A stretch of 64,000 nucleotides of DNA from Defluviicoccus sp. bin129 (GTDB lineage Bacteria > Pseudomonadota > Alphaproteobacteria > MPNO01): NCBI GenBank assembly GCA_002239065.1, contig MPNO01000007.1, positions 55,421-119,420 of the forward strand. The letters are read 5' to 3'. The notes beneath the pieces are model-generated. The model had not been told where the DNA came from, made no database searches, and saw nothing but the letters and a program-made list of their open reading frames with translations. Below are positions 52,698 through 61,851 of this stretch, piece by piece. Every line of letters starts with the position of its first letter. Position 1 is the first letter of the stretch. Position numbers and translations under genes: made by a program.

Positions 52698-53891
52698 CTA
52701 CTCGGCGGCGATCGCCGCTTCGAGGCCGGCGTAGTTGCCGTCGTCAAGCGCGCGGACGCCCGGCATCACCGTCTTGGCGAACAGGTCGATGTTCTTCCGG
52801 GTCAGGTCGGCCGGGAGCGTCGCGAACTGCATCATGGCGACGAAGTTCTGGAACCCGGTCATCCGGTGCGCCTCCGCGATGCGCTTCAGCACCGTCTGCG
52901 GGCTGCCGCAGAGGAAGGTGCCGACCTCGATGAGCTGCTCGATCGTCGGGCCCTGGCCGCCGCGCAGCTGGCGCTTGTGCTTGAGCACGCCCTTGAGCGA
53001 GGAATGGCTGAGATAGCCGGGCGGGAAATGCATCTCCATCGGCATGTTGAGGAATTTCGAGAAGAAGGTCTCGATATGCGGCCGCGCCTCTTCGATCGCC
53101 TGCTCGTCGGTCTCGGCGACATAGGTCGGCGCGGCCCAGCCGATCTGGGTGGAGGCGGCCGTATAGCCGTGCATCCGCTCGGCCACGTCGCGATACATGT
53201 TGAGGTAGCGCGCGACCGAGGTGAACGGGCTGTAGGTCTGGAGATAGACATAGCGCCGGTCGGGATGCGAGGCCCATTCGATGGTCTCGGTCGAGCCCTG
53301 CGAGGGGCACCAGATCGGCGGGTGCGGCTGCTGGTAGGGGCGCGGCCAGAGATTGACGTATTCGAAGTGGTAGTGCCTGCCTTCGAAGGCGAACGGGCCT
53401 TCCTCGGTCCAGGCGCGGACCACCAGTTCATGCGCCTCCTGGTGGCGCGACAAAGACTGCGTCGGGTTGCCGCCCATCGAGTAGTACTCGGCGCCGATGC
53501 CGCGCACGAAGCCCGAGATCAGCCGCCCTTCGGTGATGCAGTCGATCATCGCGTGCTCCTCGGCCAGCGTCAGCGGGTGCTCGCGGAGGCAGAAGGCGTT
53601 GCCCAAGATGGCGATCTTCGCCCGGGAGGTGCGGCGGGCGAGCGCGGCGGCCATCACCACCGGCGAGGGCATCAGCCCGTAGGCGTTCTGGTGATGCTCG
53701 TTGACGCAGAGCCCGTCGAACCCCGCCTGCTCGCAATGTTCCAGCTCGTCGAGATAGCGGTTGTAGAGCCGATGCCCGGCCTCGGGATCGAACAGGCTGT
53801 TGGGCAGCACCACCCAGGCGGCCTTGTGCTTCGCCCGCTCCTCCATGTCGAGGTCGCCATAGGGCATCAGGTGGAACGAGAAGACCTGCAT
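52698..53891 (-). CDS. LLM-class flavin-dependent oxidoreductase
   Basis: A 397-residue luciferase-like monooxygenase. The (beta/alpha)8 barrel shows FDGLCVNEHHQNAYG, KIAILGNAFCLREHPLTLAEEHAMID and GRLISGFVRGIGAEYY. These enzymes use reduced FMN to oxidise alkanes, sulfonates or heterocycles. It lies downstream of the RutA-like LLM gene, 28 nt apart, same strand, and convergent with the FAD monooxygenase. Confidence 0.9.
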   Translation of the reverse strand: MQVFSFHLMPYGDLDMEERAKHKAAWVVLPNSLFDPEAGHRLYNRYLDELEHCEQAGFDGLCVNEHHQNAYGLMPSPVVMAAALARRTSRAKIAILGNAFCLREHPLTLAEEHAMIDCITEGRLISGFVRGIGAEYYSMGGNPTQSLSRHQEAHELVVRAWTEEGPFAFEGRHYHFEYVNLWPRPYQQPHPPIWCPSQGSTETIEWASHPDRRYVYLQTYSPFTSVARYLNMYRDVAERMHGYTAASTQIGWAAPTYVAETDEQAIEEARPHIETFFSKFLNMPMEMHFPPGYLSHSSLKGVLKHKRQLRGGQGPTIEQLIEVGTFLCGSPQTVLKRIAEAHRMTGFQNFVAMMQFATLPADLTRKNIDLFAKTVMPGVRALDDGNYAGLEAAIAAE

Positions 53892-53919
53892 GGACGCTTC
53901 CTTTACGGATGGTGTCGGC

Positions 53920-55032
53920 TCACGCCGCCTTGCGCATCGGGCTCCGCTGGCCGGCCTGCTCCATCAGCGGCATGACCCGGTCGATCCACTGGGCGAGCTC
54001 GGTGCGGTAGTCGACCCAGGACATCAGCACGCCGTCGATGCCGATCCCGATCAGCTTGTCCATCTCGGCGACGATGGTTTCCGGCGTGCCGACCAGCGGG
54101 TAGCCGCCATGGCCGGCGATGAAGTGGAAGCGGAACTCGTCGAGCGCCTTGGGGTCGAGGGTCTTCGACTGCATGCCGAAGATCTCGAGCAGGTTGTTCA
54201 CCGCCTCGTAGTCGCCCTTCCGGCGGACATAGTAGTCGAGATAATCCTCGGCCTCGGCGTCGGTGTCGCGGCAGACGACATAGACGTGGATCCAGCTCTG
54301 GATCTCGCGCCCGGCCTCGCGCGCCATCGCCTTGAGCTTGTCGATCTGCGCCTTGCCGGCCTCGGCCTCGTGCTCCTTGAGGATGACGAAGTTCATGTCG
54401 GCCTGGGTGGCGGCGAAGTGCTGCCCGGCCGGCGAGCCGCCCGCGTTCATCACCGGGATCGCGTGCTGCACCGGCTTGGGCTCGCTCCAGACGTTCTTCG
54501 CGTCGAACCAGCGGCCGTCGAAGTCGAACTCGCCCTCCTGGGTCCAGATCCGCCTGGCGAAGTCGAGCCACTCGGTCGCGTATTCGTAGCGCACGTCGTG
54601 CTCGCGCCACTCGGCGCCGAACATCTCGAACTCGTTCTTGAACCAGCCGCAGACCACGTTGAGCCCGAACCGCCCGCCCGAGATGTGGTCGATGGTGGCG
54701 CATTGCTTGGCGGCGGCGACGGGGTGGACCAGGGGGACGTGCGAGGTCGAGAAAACGCAGGAATAATCGGTGACCGCGGCGACGGCAGACGCCCAGGTAT
54801 AGGTCTCGAAGGTGCGGTTGTTGAAATTGGTCGGCCCGCCATAGCCCTTCCAGCGCGCCACCGGGAGCAGCACTTCCAGCCCCGCCCGGTCGGCCATCAT
54901 CGCGACCTCGCGGGTGTCGGGCCAGGTCATCTCCCAGGTGTTCTCGGCGGTGGTGATGGTCGAGCCGTGGCTGCAATTCATCGCGATGATGCCGAGCTTC
55001 ATCCGGTTGTCGTTGAACAGCGGGTTGGTCAT
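53920..55032 (-). CDS. RutA/SfnG-like LLM monooxygenase
   Basis: A 370-residue luciferase-fold oxygenase. ARWKGYGGPTNFNNRTFETYTWASAVAA and ATIDHISGGRFGLNVVCGW closely resemble pyrimidine oxygenase (RutA) and related dimethylsulfone monooxygenases. RutA opens the uracil ring. With the enamidase-like gene nearby, this one may open or oxidise an N-heterocycle. The start at 55032 (M-T-N-P-L-F) fits the family; an extension to 55212 is not needed. Confidence 0.88.
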   Translation of the reverse strand: MTNPLFNDNRMKLGIIAMNCSHGSTITTAENTWEMTWPDTREVAMMADRAGLEVLLPVARWKGYGGPTNFNNRTFETYTWASAVAAVTDYSCVFSTSHVPLVHPVAAAKQCATIDHISGGRFGLNVVCGWFKNEFEMFGAEWREHDVRYEYATEWLDFARRIWTQEGEFDFDGRWFDAKNVWSEPKPVQHAIPVMNAGGSPAGQHFAATQADMNFVILKEHEAEAGKAQIDKLKAMAREAGREIQSWIHVYVVCRDTDAEAEDYLDYYVRRKGDYEAVNNLLEIFGMQSKTLDPKALDEFRFHFIAGHGGYPLVGTPETIVAEMDKLIGIGIDGVLMSWVDYRTELAQWIDRVMPLMEQAGQRSPMRKAA

Positions 55033-55147
55033 GCGCGCTTCCTCCGGCGCGCGAGTGTGCCGAAATTCGTCCCCCAACGCCAGCCACGCGCGGTTTCCCG
55101 CGCCGTCCCCGACGCCTAAGATCGCCGGCGATACCGGGGGGAGGCCG

Positions 55148-55723
55148 ATGCATATCCGCAAGCTGTTCACCGCCGTCGACGAGACCATGAGCGAGATGGG
55201 GCGCGAGGCCAACGAGCCGCTCAGGAAGGTGGCCGTGGTCGCGGTTGTCAGGAACCCGCTGGCGGGCCAGGGCTATGTCGAGGATTTGAGCGCGCTGATC
55301 GACGCGTCCACCGCGATCGGCGAGCGGATCTCGGCGATGGCCGTCGAGGCGCTCGGCCCCAATGCGCCCGATTCCTACGGCAAGGCGGCGCTGATCGGCT
55401 CGGCCGGCGAGCAGGAGCACGGGGTGGCGATGCTGACCACGGTCTACGGCAACGCGATGCGCGAGGCGGTGGGCGGCGGCCAGGCCTGGATCTCGTCCTT
55501 CACCAAGCGGGCCCATCCGGGCGAGGCGATCGACATCCCGCTGGCCCACAAGGACGCGCTCTATGTGCGCTCGCATTACGACGGGATGAGCGTCATGGTG
55601 CCCGACGCGCCGCTGCCGGACGAGATCGCGGTGATCTGCTGCATCGCCAATCGCGGGCGGCTCAACCACCGCGTCGGCGGGCTCCGCAAGGAAGACGCCA
55701 AAGGCGAGGACGGGCTGGTCTAG
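55148..55723 (+). CDS. Amino acid synthesis family protein (DUF1185 type)
   Basis: A 191-residue protein of the small AmidoA-synthesis family. VRNPLAGQGYVEDLSALIDASTAIGERISAMAVEALG and GSAGEQEHGVAMLTTVYGNAMREAVGGG are diagnostic. The biochemical role is not established; members often sit beside amidohydrolases and LLM oxygenases in N-compound catabolism, as here. The ATG at 55148 gives a full-length family member. Confidence 0.85.
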   Translation: MHIRKLFTAVDETMSEMGREANEPLRKVAVVAVVRNPLAGQGYVEDLSALIDASTAIGERISAMAVEALGPNAPDSYGKAALIGSAGEQEHGVAMLTTVYGNAMREAVGGGQAWISSFTKRAHPGEAIDIPLAHKDALYVRSHYDGMSVMVPDAPLPDEIAVICCIANRGRLNHRVGGLRKEDAKGEDGLV

Positions 55724-55744
55724 GGCCCAATCGGGGAGGACTGA

Positions 55745-56944
55745 ATGAAGACCGCAATCGTCAACCTTGCCACCATCGTCACCGGCGACTGGCGGGACCC
55801 GATCGCTCCCGGCGATTCGATCCTGATGGAAGACGGCCTCATCAGGGAGGTCGGCACCGTCGATGCCGCCCGGGTCGAGGCCTGCGACGTGGTGCTCGAC
55901 GCCGGCGGCATGACCGCCATGCCGGGGATGATCGATTCCCAGGTACACAACACCTTTGGCGACTACACCCCGCGCCAGAAGACGGTGGGCTTCCTCGAAA
56001 GCTACCTGCATGGCGGCACCACGACCTCGATCACCGCCTGCGAGGTCCACGTGCCGGGGCGGCCGAGCGACCCGGAAGGGGTGAAGGCGCTCGCCATCGC
56101 CGCCAAGAAGTGCTTCGACAATTTCCGCCCGGGCGGCATGCGGGTCCATGCCGGCGCGGTGATCCTGGAGCCCGGGCTGACGGCGGCCGATTTCGGCGAG
56201 ATGGCCGACAAGGGCATCTGGCTCGCCAAGGCGGGGTTCGGCAAGTTCCAGTCGCCCTTCGAATACACGCCCTATGTGCAGATGGCGCAGGCGGCGGGGA
56301 TGATCGTCAACTGCCACACCGGCGGTGCGTCGATACCCGATTCGTCCGCCATCACCGGCAAGCATCTGCTCGACATGCGCCCGGACGTCTCCTTCCACGT
56401 CAATGGCGGGCCGGTGGCGATGCCGGACGAGGATTTCGCGCCCATCGTCAACGAGACCGAGATCGCGCTGCAGATCTGCCAGGCCGGCAACATCCGGACG
56501 GCGCTGCTGTGCCTCAACCTCGCGGTCGAGGCCGACCAGTACGACCGCTTCCTGATCGCCACCGACACGCCGACCGGCACAGGGGTGATGCCGCTCGGCA
56601 TGATCAAGTCGGTCTGCGAGCTGTCCTGCCTCTCCGAGTATCCGGCGGAGATGCTGATCGCCGCGGCGACCGGCAACGTCGCCAAGATCTACCGTCTCGA
56701 CACCGGGTTCCTGAAGCCCGGGCTGGAGGCCGACGTGCTGGTGCTCGACGCGCCGCTCGGCTGCTCCAAGGACGATGCGCTGGGCTCGATCAAGAACGGC
56801 GACTTCCCGGCCATCGCCGCCTGCTTCACCTCCGGCATCCCCCGCTTCATCGGGCGCAGCCGCAACACCCCGCCGCCGACGCGCAAGACCGCCATCGCGA
56901 AGAACAACCAGCCCAACATGTTCTCGCCCGCCTCGCACGTCTAG
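55745..56944 (+). CDS. Enamidase-like metal-dependent hydrolase
   Basis: A 399-residue amidohydrolase-superfamily protein. The blocks GDYTPRQKTVGFLESYLHGGTT, VHAGAVILEPGLTAADF, NCHTGGASIPDSSAITGKHL, HVNGGPVAMP, ATDTPTGTGVMPLG and RNTPP closely match what I know of bacterial enamidase, the enzyme that opens 6-oxotetrahydronicotinate. The N-terminal metal motif reads D-S-Q-V-H-N instead of D-x-H-x-H, so one His ligand is replaced by Gln, which is unusual. The substrate could be a cyclic enamide from pyridine or pyrimidine breakdown. Confidence 0.8.
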   Translation: MKTAIVNLATIVTGDWRDPIAPGDSILMEDGLIREVGTVDAARVEACDVVLDAGGMTAMPGMIDSQVHNTFGDYTPRQKTVGFLESYLHGGTTTSITACEVHVPGRPSDPEGVKALAIAAKKCFDNFRPGGMRVHAGAVILEPGLTAADFGEMADKGIWLAKAGFGKFQSPFEYTPYVQMAQAAGMIVNCHTGGASIPDSSAITGKHLLDMRPDVSFHVNGGPVAMPDEDFAPIVNETEIALQICQAGNIRTALLCLNLAVEADQYDRFLIATDTPTGTGVMPLGMIKSVCELSCLSEYPAEMLIAAATGNVAKIYRLDTGFLKPGLEADVLVLDAPLGCSKDDALGSIKNGDFPAIAACFTSGIPRFIGRSRNTPPPTRKTAIAKNNQPNMFSPASHV

Positions 56945-56949
56945 GCGCC

Positions 56950-58221
56950 ATGCCGTCGACGCCGGCGATTTCGCTCTGGGACGCGACCGCCGACGAGGCG
57001 GATGTCGCGGCGCCGCTGGAGGGCGACAGCGAGACCGGCATCGCCATCGTGGGCGGCGGCTTCACCGGTCTGTCCACCGCGCTGCACGCCGCCGAGCGCG
57101 GGCTCGACTGCCGCGTGATCGAGGCAAGGCGGATCGGCCATGGCGGTTCCGGGCGCAATGTCGGGCTGGTCAATGCCGGCGTCTGGCTGCCGCCCCGGGA
57201 GGTGCGCGAGCGCCTCGGCGAGGAAAAGGCGGGTGTGCTGACGCGGGTCCTGGGCGACGCGCCCGCCTATGTGATGTCGCTGATCGAACGCCACCAGATC
57301 CGCTGCGAACTGACCCGGAGCGGGACCATCCACGCCGCCCATTCGCCGCGCGGCCTTCGCGACCTCGCGCGGCGGGCCGAGGACTGGCGGCGGCTCGGCG
57401 CCCCGGTCGAGCTGCTCACCCGGGCCGAGGCGGCGGAGAAGATCGGCAGCGACGCCTATCACGGCGGGCTGCTCGACCGGCGCGCGGGCACGATCAACCC
57501 GATGGGCTATGTCCGCGGGCTCGCCCGCGCCGCGCTTGCCGCCGGCGCCCGGATTTCGACCGAAACCGCGGTGCGCGCTCTCCGCCGCGACGGCGAGCGA
57601 TGGATCGTCGAGACCGACCGGGGCCGGGTGTCGGCGCGGGCGGTGGTGCTCGGCACCAACGCCTATACCGACGATCTTTGGCCCGGGCTGAAACGGACTT
57701 TTACCATCATCCACTATTTCCAGGTCGCGACCGAGCCGCTCGGCGACCGCGCCCGGCCCGTCCTCCCCGAGGGGCAGGGGCTGTGGGACACCGCGCCGGT
57801 GATGTTCTCGCTGCGGCGCGACGGGTTCGGCCGGCTGATCTCTGGCTCGATGGGGCGGGTGATGGGCGGCGATGAGGGGCTGTCGCGGCGCTGGGCGGCA
57901 GGCCGCCTGCGGCGCCTGTTCCCGGCGCTGGGCAGGGTCGGGTTCGAGACCGCCTGGTACGGGCAGATCGCGCTCACCCCGGACCACCTGCCCAGGATCC
58001 ACCGCCTGGCGGACGGGCTCTACACGCCGATCGGCTATAACGGCCGCGGCATCGCCCCCGGCACGGTGTTCGGCAAGGCGATGGCCGAGCTGCTGGCCGG
58101 CGGGCGGGAAGAGGACCTGCCCCTTCCGGTCACCGAACCGGCGCGCGACGGCCTGGCCCCGCTGAAGTCGCGCTTCTACAGGGCGGCCTTCGCCGCGAAC
58201 CAGCTGACAAGAGCGATCTGA
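56950..58221 (+). CDS. FAD-dependent D-amino-acid-oxidase-like enzyme
   Basis: A 423-residue DAO-family flavoprotein. GIAIVGGGFTGLSTALHAAERGLDCRVIEA is the FAD fold, GHGGSGRNVGLVNAG is a typical DAO signature, and GYNGRGIAPGTVFGKAMAELL lies near the end. It oxidises an amine or amino acid. The start lies 5 nt after the enamidase-like gene's stop, so they are one operon. Confidence 0.9.
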   Translation: MPSTPAISLWDATADEADVAAPLEGDSETGIAIVGGGFTGLSTALHAAERGLDCRVIEARRIGHGGSGRNVGLVNAGVWLPPREVRERLGEEKAGVLTRVLGDAPAYVMSLIERHQIRCELTRSGTIHAAHSPRGLRDLARRAEDWRRLGAPVELLTRAEAAEKIGSDAYHGGLLDRRAGTINPMGYVRGLARAALAAGARISTETAVRALRRDGERWIVETDRGRVSARAVVLGTNAYTDDLWPGLKRTFTIIHYFQVATEPLGDRARPVLPEGQGLWDTAPVMFSLRRDGFGRLISGSMGRVMGGDEGLSRRWAAGRLRRLFPALGRVGFETAWYGQIALTPDHLPRIHRLADGLYTPIGYNGRGIAPGTVFGKAMAELLAGGREEDLPLPVTEPARDGLAPLKSRFYRAAFAANQLTRAI

Positions 58222-58233
58222 ACGGAGTCTCCC

Positions 58234-58986
58234 ATGACAGACCGGCCCATTGCGCTGATCACCGGCGGAGCGCGCGGAATCGGCTTTGCCTGCGCCGAGG
58301 CGATCGCCCGGGACGGCGCGCGCATCGTGCTCGCCGATATCGACGAGGCCGGGGTCGAGGCCGCCGCCGGGCGTCTCGGCGACGACGCGCTGGCGATCCA
58401 TTGCGACATGGGGGACGCGGCCCGGGTCGCATCCATGTTCGAGCGGATCGACGCCGAAATCGGCCCGCTCTCGGTGCTGGTGAACTGCGCCGGGGTTGCG
58501 ATTCCCTGCGACTTCCTCGAGACCCCGCTGGAGCAGTTCACCGCGGTGATCGACGTCAACCTGGTCGGCACCTTTCTCGCCACCCAGCTCGCCGCGAAAT
58601 CCATGGTGGCGGCGGGGATCGCCGGCTCCATCGTCAACATGTCCTCGGTCAACGCCCGGGTCGCGATCCCCTCGATCGCCGCCTACTGCGCCTCCAAGGG
58701 GGGCGTGATGCAGCTCACCAAGGCGAGCGCGCTGGCGCTGGCGCCGCACGGCATCCGGGTCAACGCCGTCGGCCCGGGTTCGATCGACACCGCGATGATG
58801 GCGGCGGTCAACGAGGACCCCGAGGCGATGCGGGTCGCGATGTCGCGCACCCCGCTGAAGCGCATGGGAACGCCCGGCGAGGTCGCGGAGCTGGTCGCCT
58901 TCCTGGCCAGCGACAAGGCGAGCTACATCACCGGCGAGACGGTCTATGTCGACGGCGGCCGGCTCGCGCTCAACTACACCTGCTAG
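58234..58986 (+). CDS. SDR family oxidoreductase
   Basis: A 250-residue SDR. TGGARGIGFACAEA near the N-terminus, NCAGVA, SSVNA and the catalytic YCASKGG are present; the end ITGETVYVDGG is typical. It interconverts alcohols and ketones. Spaced 12 nt after the DAO-like gene and 10 nt before the next, it belongs to the same operon. Confidence 0.93.
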   Translation: MTDRPIALITGGARGIGFACAEAIARDGARIVLADIDEAGVEAAAGRLGDDALAIHCDMGDAARVASMFERIDAEIGPLSVLVNCAGVAIPCDFLETPLEQFTAVIDVNLVGTFLATQLAAKSMVAAGIAGSIVNMSSVNARVAIPSIAAYCASKGGVMQLTKASALALAPHGIRVNAVGPGSIDTAMMAAVNEDPEAMRVAMSRTPLKRMGTPGEVAELVAFLASDKASYITGETVYVDGGRLALNYTC

Positions 58987-58996
58987 GGGAGACCGG

Positions 58997-59908
58997 ATGG
59001 CGAAGGGTCTGGAGGCGCTGCCGTTCTACAGCGAGGCGGCGATCGCCGAGGTGCTCGACTGGCCGCTTCTGATCGATGCCCTGGAGCGGGCGATGATCGC
59101 GTTTTCCGCCGGCGAGGTGGTGCAGCCGGTGCGCCAGATGCTGCCCGTCCCGGGCCAAGACGCCTTCATGGGCGCGATGCCGGCGATCGGCGAGGCGATG
59201 GCGGTCAAGATCGTCACGCTCTATCACGGCAACGCGGGCACCGGCATCCCGACCCACCAGGCGGTCATCCTGGTGTTCGACCGGGACAACGGCTCGCCGG
59301 TCGCCGTGCTCGACGGCCGGCTGATCACCGAGATGAGGACGGCGGCATGCTCCGCCGCCGCTTCGCGCAAGCTCGCCGTCGCGACTCCCGCGGTGACGAC
59401 CATCATGGGGAGCGGCGTCCAGGCGCGCGCCCATGCGAGCGCGCTCGCCGCCGTCAGGCCGCTCGGCGAGCTCCGGCTCTGGGCACGCTCGGAGGCCGCC
59501 GGGCGCGCCTGCGCCGACGAGATCGGCGCGGTCTTCGTGGCCGACGCCGAGCGCGCGGTGCAGGGCGCCGACATCGTCGTCTGCGCGACATCGGCGACCG
59601 AGCCGATATTGACGGGCGGGTGGCTCAAGCCGGGCGCCTTCGTCGCCGCCGTCGGGTGGAACGGCAAGGACGGGCGCGAGCTCGACGACGCGGCGATGGC
59701 CAGCACGGTGATCGTCGATTCGCGCGATGCCGCGCGCGACCAGTCGGGCAACGTGCGGGGCTCGGGCTGCGCGATCTTCGCCGAGCTCGGCGAAATCCTG
59801 GCCGGCACCAGGACCGTCCCGGAAGGGGCGACCGCGGTCTACGACACGGTCGGCATCGCCATCATGGACGTGGCCGCCGCCGGGCTCGCCTGCGACCTGC
59901 TCGGGTGA
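58997..59908 (+). CDS. Ornithine cyclodeaminase/mu-crystallin family protein
   Basis: A 303-residue NAD-binding protein. VRQMLPVPGQDAFMGAMPAIGEAMAVKIVT, VAVLDGRLITEMRTAACSAAA and IMGSGVQARAHASAL are family signatures. Members reduce ketimines or deaminate cyclic amino acids. Following an SDR, a DAO-like oxidase and an enamidase-like hydrolase, it may act on a ring-opened or cyclic imino acid. Confidence 0.9.
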   Translation: MAKGLEALPFYSEAAIAEVLDWPLLIDALERAMIAFSAGEVVQPVRQMLPVPGQDAFMGAMPAIGEAMAVKIVTLYHGNAGTGIPTHQAVILVFDRDNGSPVAVLDGRLITEMRTAACSAAASRKLAVATPAVTTIMGSGVQARAHASALAAVRPLGELRLWARSEAAGRACADEIGAVFVADAERAVQGADIVVCATSATEPILTGGWLKPGAFVAAVGWNGKDGRELDDAAMASTVIVDSRDAARDQSGNVRGSGCAIFAELGEILAGTRTVPEGATAVYDTVGIAIMDVAAAGLACDLLG

Positions 59909-60004
59909 AGCCGGCCAGGCATCGCCTTCACCGCTGCGGCGTCGTTTGCTAAATACTCAGGGGCTGGCCATATCCGCGAGGCCGCGGGACCAACGGAGGG
60001 GGCG

Positions 60005-61342
60005 ATGGACGGAACCGCCTATCGAGGCAGCTTCCGCGACCTGGTGGATGACAGGGTCGACGAGGGGGTCTTCCGGGTCGACCGGTCGATCTACACCGAC
60101 GAGGCCGTATTCGAGGCCGAGATCGAGCGCATCTTCGAGGGCGGATGGGTGTTCCTCTGCCACGAGGGGCAGGTGGAGAACCCGGGCGACTACTTCGCCA
60201 CCGAGATCGGCCGCCAGCCGGTCTTCGTCATGCGCCAGAAGGACGGCTCGCTGGGCTGCTTCATCAACGCGTGCTCGCATCGCGGCGCGCTGCTGACCCC
60301 GTTCCGCCAGGGCAATGCGCGGGCGCTCACCTGCCGCTTCCACGGCTGGGCCTACGATCTCGGCGGGCGCTGCATCCGGATCAAGAACGAGGAATCGGGT
60401 TTCTCCGACCCCGACTTCTCGCGCGAGCGCTTCAACCTGCGCCGGATCGGCGCGCTCGGCTCCTACAAGGGGTTCGTCTTCGGCAGCCTGACGGACGACG
60501 TGCCGCCGCTCGAAGACCATCTCGGCGCCGCGGCGCGCTGGATCGACCTGCTGGCCGACCAGGCGCGCGACGGGCTCGAGGTGGTGCCCGGCTCGTCGAC
60601 CTACATGATCCGCGGCAACTGGAAGCTGCAGGCCGAGAACAGCGTCGACGGCTACCACGTGACCACGGTCCACCGGGTGTTCGCCTCGACCATCTCGCAC
60701 CGCGAGACCCGGGATGCCACCTCGGGAATGCGCCAGACCGAGTCCGGGCGCATCAAGGGCAACGTGCCCACCGGGGCCTACGACCTCGGCAACGGCCACA
60801 TGTCGATCTGGGCGCTGCACACCACGCCGCATGTCCGCCCGATCTACGAATCGAAGGACTGGCTGGAGGAGAACCTCGATCCGGTCGCCGCCGACTGGAT
60901 CCTCAACCGGGGCCGCAACCTCTATCTGTTCCCCAACGTGATGCTGATGGACAACCCGTCGACCCAGATCCGGCTGATGAAGCCGCTCTCGCCCGGCCTC
61001 GCCGAGGTCACGGTGTACTGCATCGCGCCGAAGGGGGAGAGCACCGCCGCGCGCGCCGCCAGGCTCAGGAAATTCGAGGACTTCTACCTCACCGCGGGCA
61101 TGGCGACGTCGGATGACATCGCGGCGCTGGAATCCGTCCAGGACGGCTCGTTCGGCCGCCTCAGCCGCTGGAACGACATGACCCGCGGACTACCGGACCT
61201 GGTGGTGGGTCCCGACCAGGATGCCCGCAATCTCGGCTTCGAGCCCGCCGGGTGCTGCCCCGACTGGGACCACGAGGGGCTGTTCCACGGCTTCTACCGC
61301 GCCTGGGTCGACCGCATGGAAGACGGGAACGCCGCCGGATGA
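60005..61342 (+). CDS. Aromatic ring-hydroxylating dioxygenase alpha subunit
   Basis: A 445-residue Rieske oxygenase large subunit. The Rieske cluster ligands are Cys90/His92 and Cys110/His113 (CSHRG and CRFHGW). The catalytic iron ligands are H218 and H223 (ENSVDGYHVTTVHR), with the bridging Asp in the same motif, and a later Asp/Asn region near FPNVMLMDN. The size and the beta subunit after it suggest a benzoate/anthranilate/salicylate-type dioxygenase. It would add O2 to an aromatic acid. Confidence 0.94.
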   Translation: MDGTAYRGSFRDLVDDRVDEGVFRVDRSIYTDEAVFEAEIERIFEGGWVFLCHEGQVENPGDYFATEIGRQPVFVMRQKDGSLGCFINACSHRGALLTPFRQGNARALTCRFHGWAYDLGGRCIRIKNEESGFSDPDFSRERFNLRRIGALGSYKGFVFGSLTDDVPPLEDHLGAAARWIDLLADQARDGLEVVPGSSTYMIRGNWKLQAENSVDGYHVTTVHRVFASTISHRETRDATSGMRQTESGRIKGNVPTGAYDLGNGHMSIWALHTTPHVRPIYESKDWLEENLDPVAADWILNRGRNLYLFPNVMLMDNPSTQIRLMKPLSPGLAEVTVYCIAPKGESTAARAARLRKFEDFYLTAGMATSDDIAALESVQDGSFGRLSRWNDMTRGLPDLVVGPDQDARNLGFEPAGCCPDWDHEGLFHGFYRAWVDRMEDGNAAG

Positions 61343-61845
61343 GCGCGGATGGGATCGACGCCGGGCTCGAACGCGAAGTCGCGGCCCTGATCAACCGCGA
61401 GGCGATGCTGCTCGACCGGCGGCGCTGGGACGAGTGGATCGACCTATACACCGAGGACGCGGTCTACTGGGTGCCCGCCTGGGCCAGCGAGGAGGAGACC
61501 ACCACCGACCCCGACACCCAGCTCAACCTGATCTATCTGAGGAACCGGGGCGGGCTGGAGGACCGGGTGTTCCGCATCGAATCGCGCGATTCCTACGCCT
61601 CGGTGCCGCTCGACCGGACGGTCCACCTGATCGGCAACATCCTGGTCGAGAGCGTCGAGGCGGACCGCATCGAGGCGTCCGCCAACTGCATCGTCCACAT
61701 CTACGGCAAGAAGGGGGCGGCGACGCGGGGCGGCCTGTACGACTTCGAGTTCCGGCGCGCCGACGGCGCGCTCAGGATCGCGCGCAAGAAGATCACCTTC
61801 ATCGACGACCGGCTCGAAGGGCCGATCGACATCTACCACCTGTAG
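61339..61845 (+). CDS. Aromatic ring-hydroxylating dioxygenase beta subunit
   Basis: A 168-residue small subunit with the NTF2-like fold. EVAALINREAMLLDRRRWDEWIDLYTEDAVYWVP and YDFEFRRADGALRIARKKITFIDD are typical. It has no catalytic metal and supports the alpha trimer. The start overlaps the alpha stop (ATGA), ensuring equal synthesis. Confidence 0.94.
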   Translation: MSADGIDAGLEREVAALINREAMLLDRRRWDEWIDLYTEDAVYWVPAWASEEETTTDPDTQLNLIYLRNRGGLEDRVFRIESRDSYASVPLDRTVHLIGNILVESVEADRIEASANCIVHIYGKKGAATRGGLYDFEFRRADGALRIARKKITFIDDRLEGPIDIYHL

Positions 61846-61851
61846 AAGACA

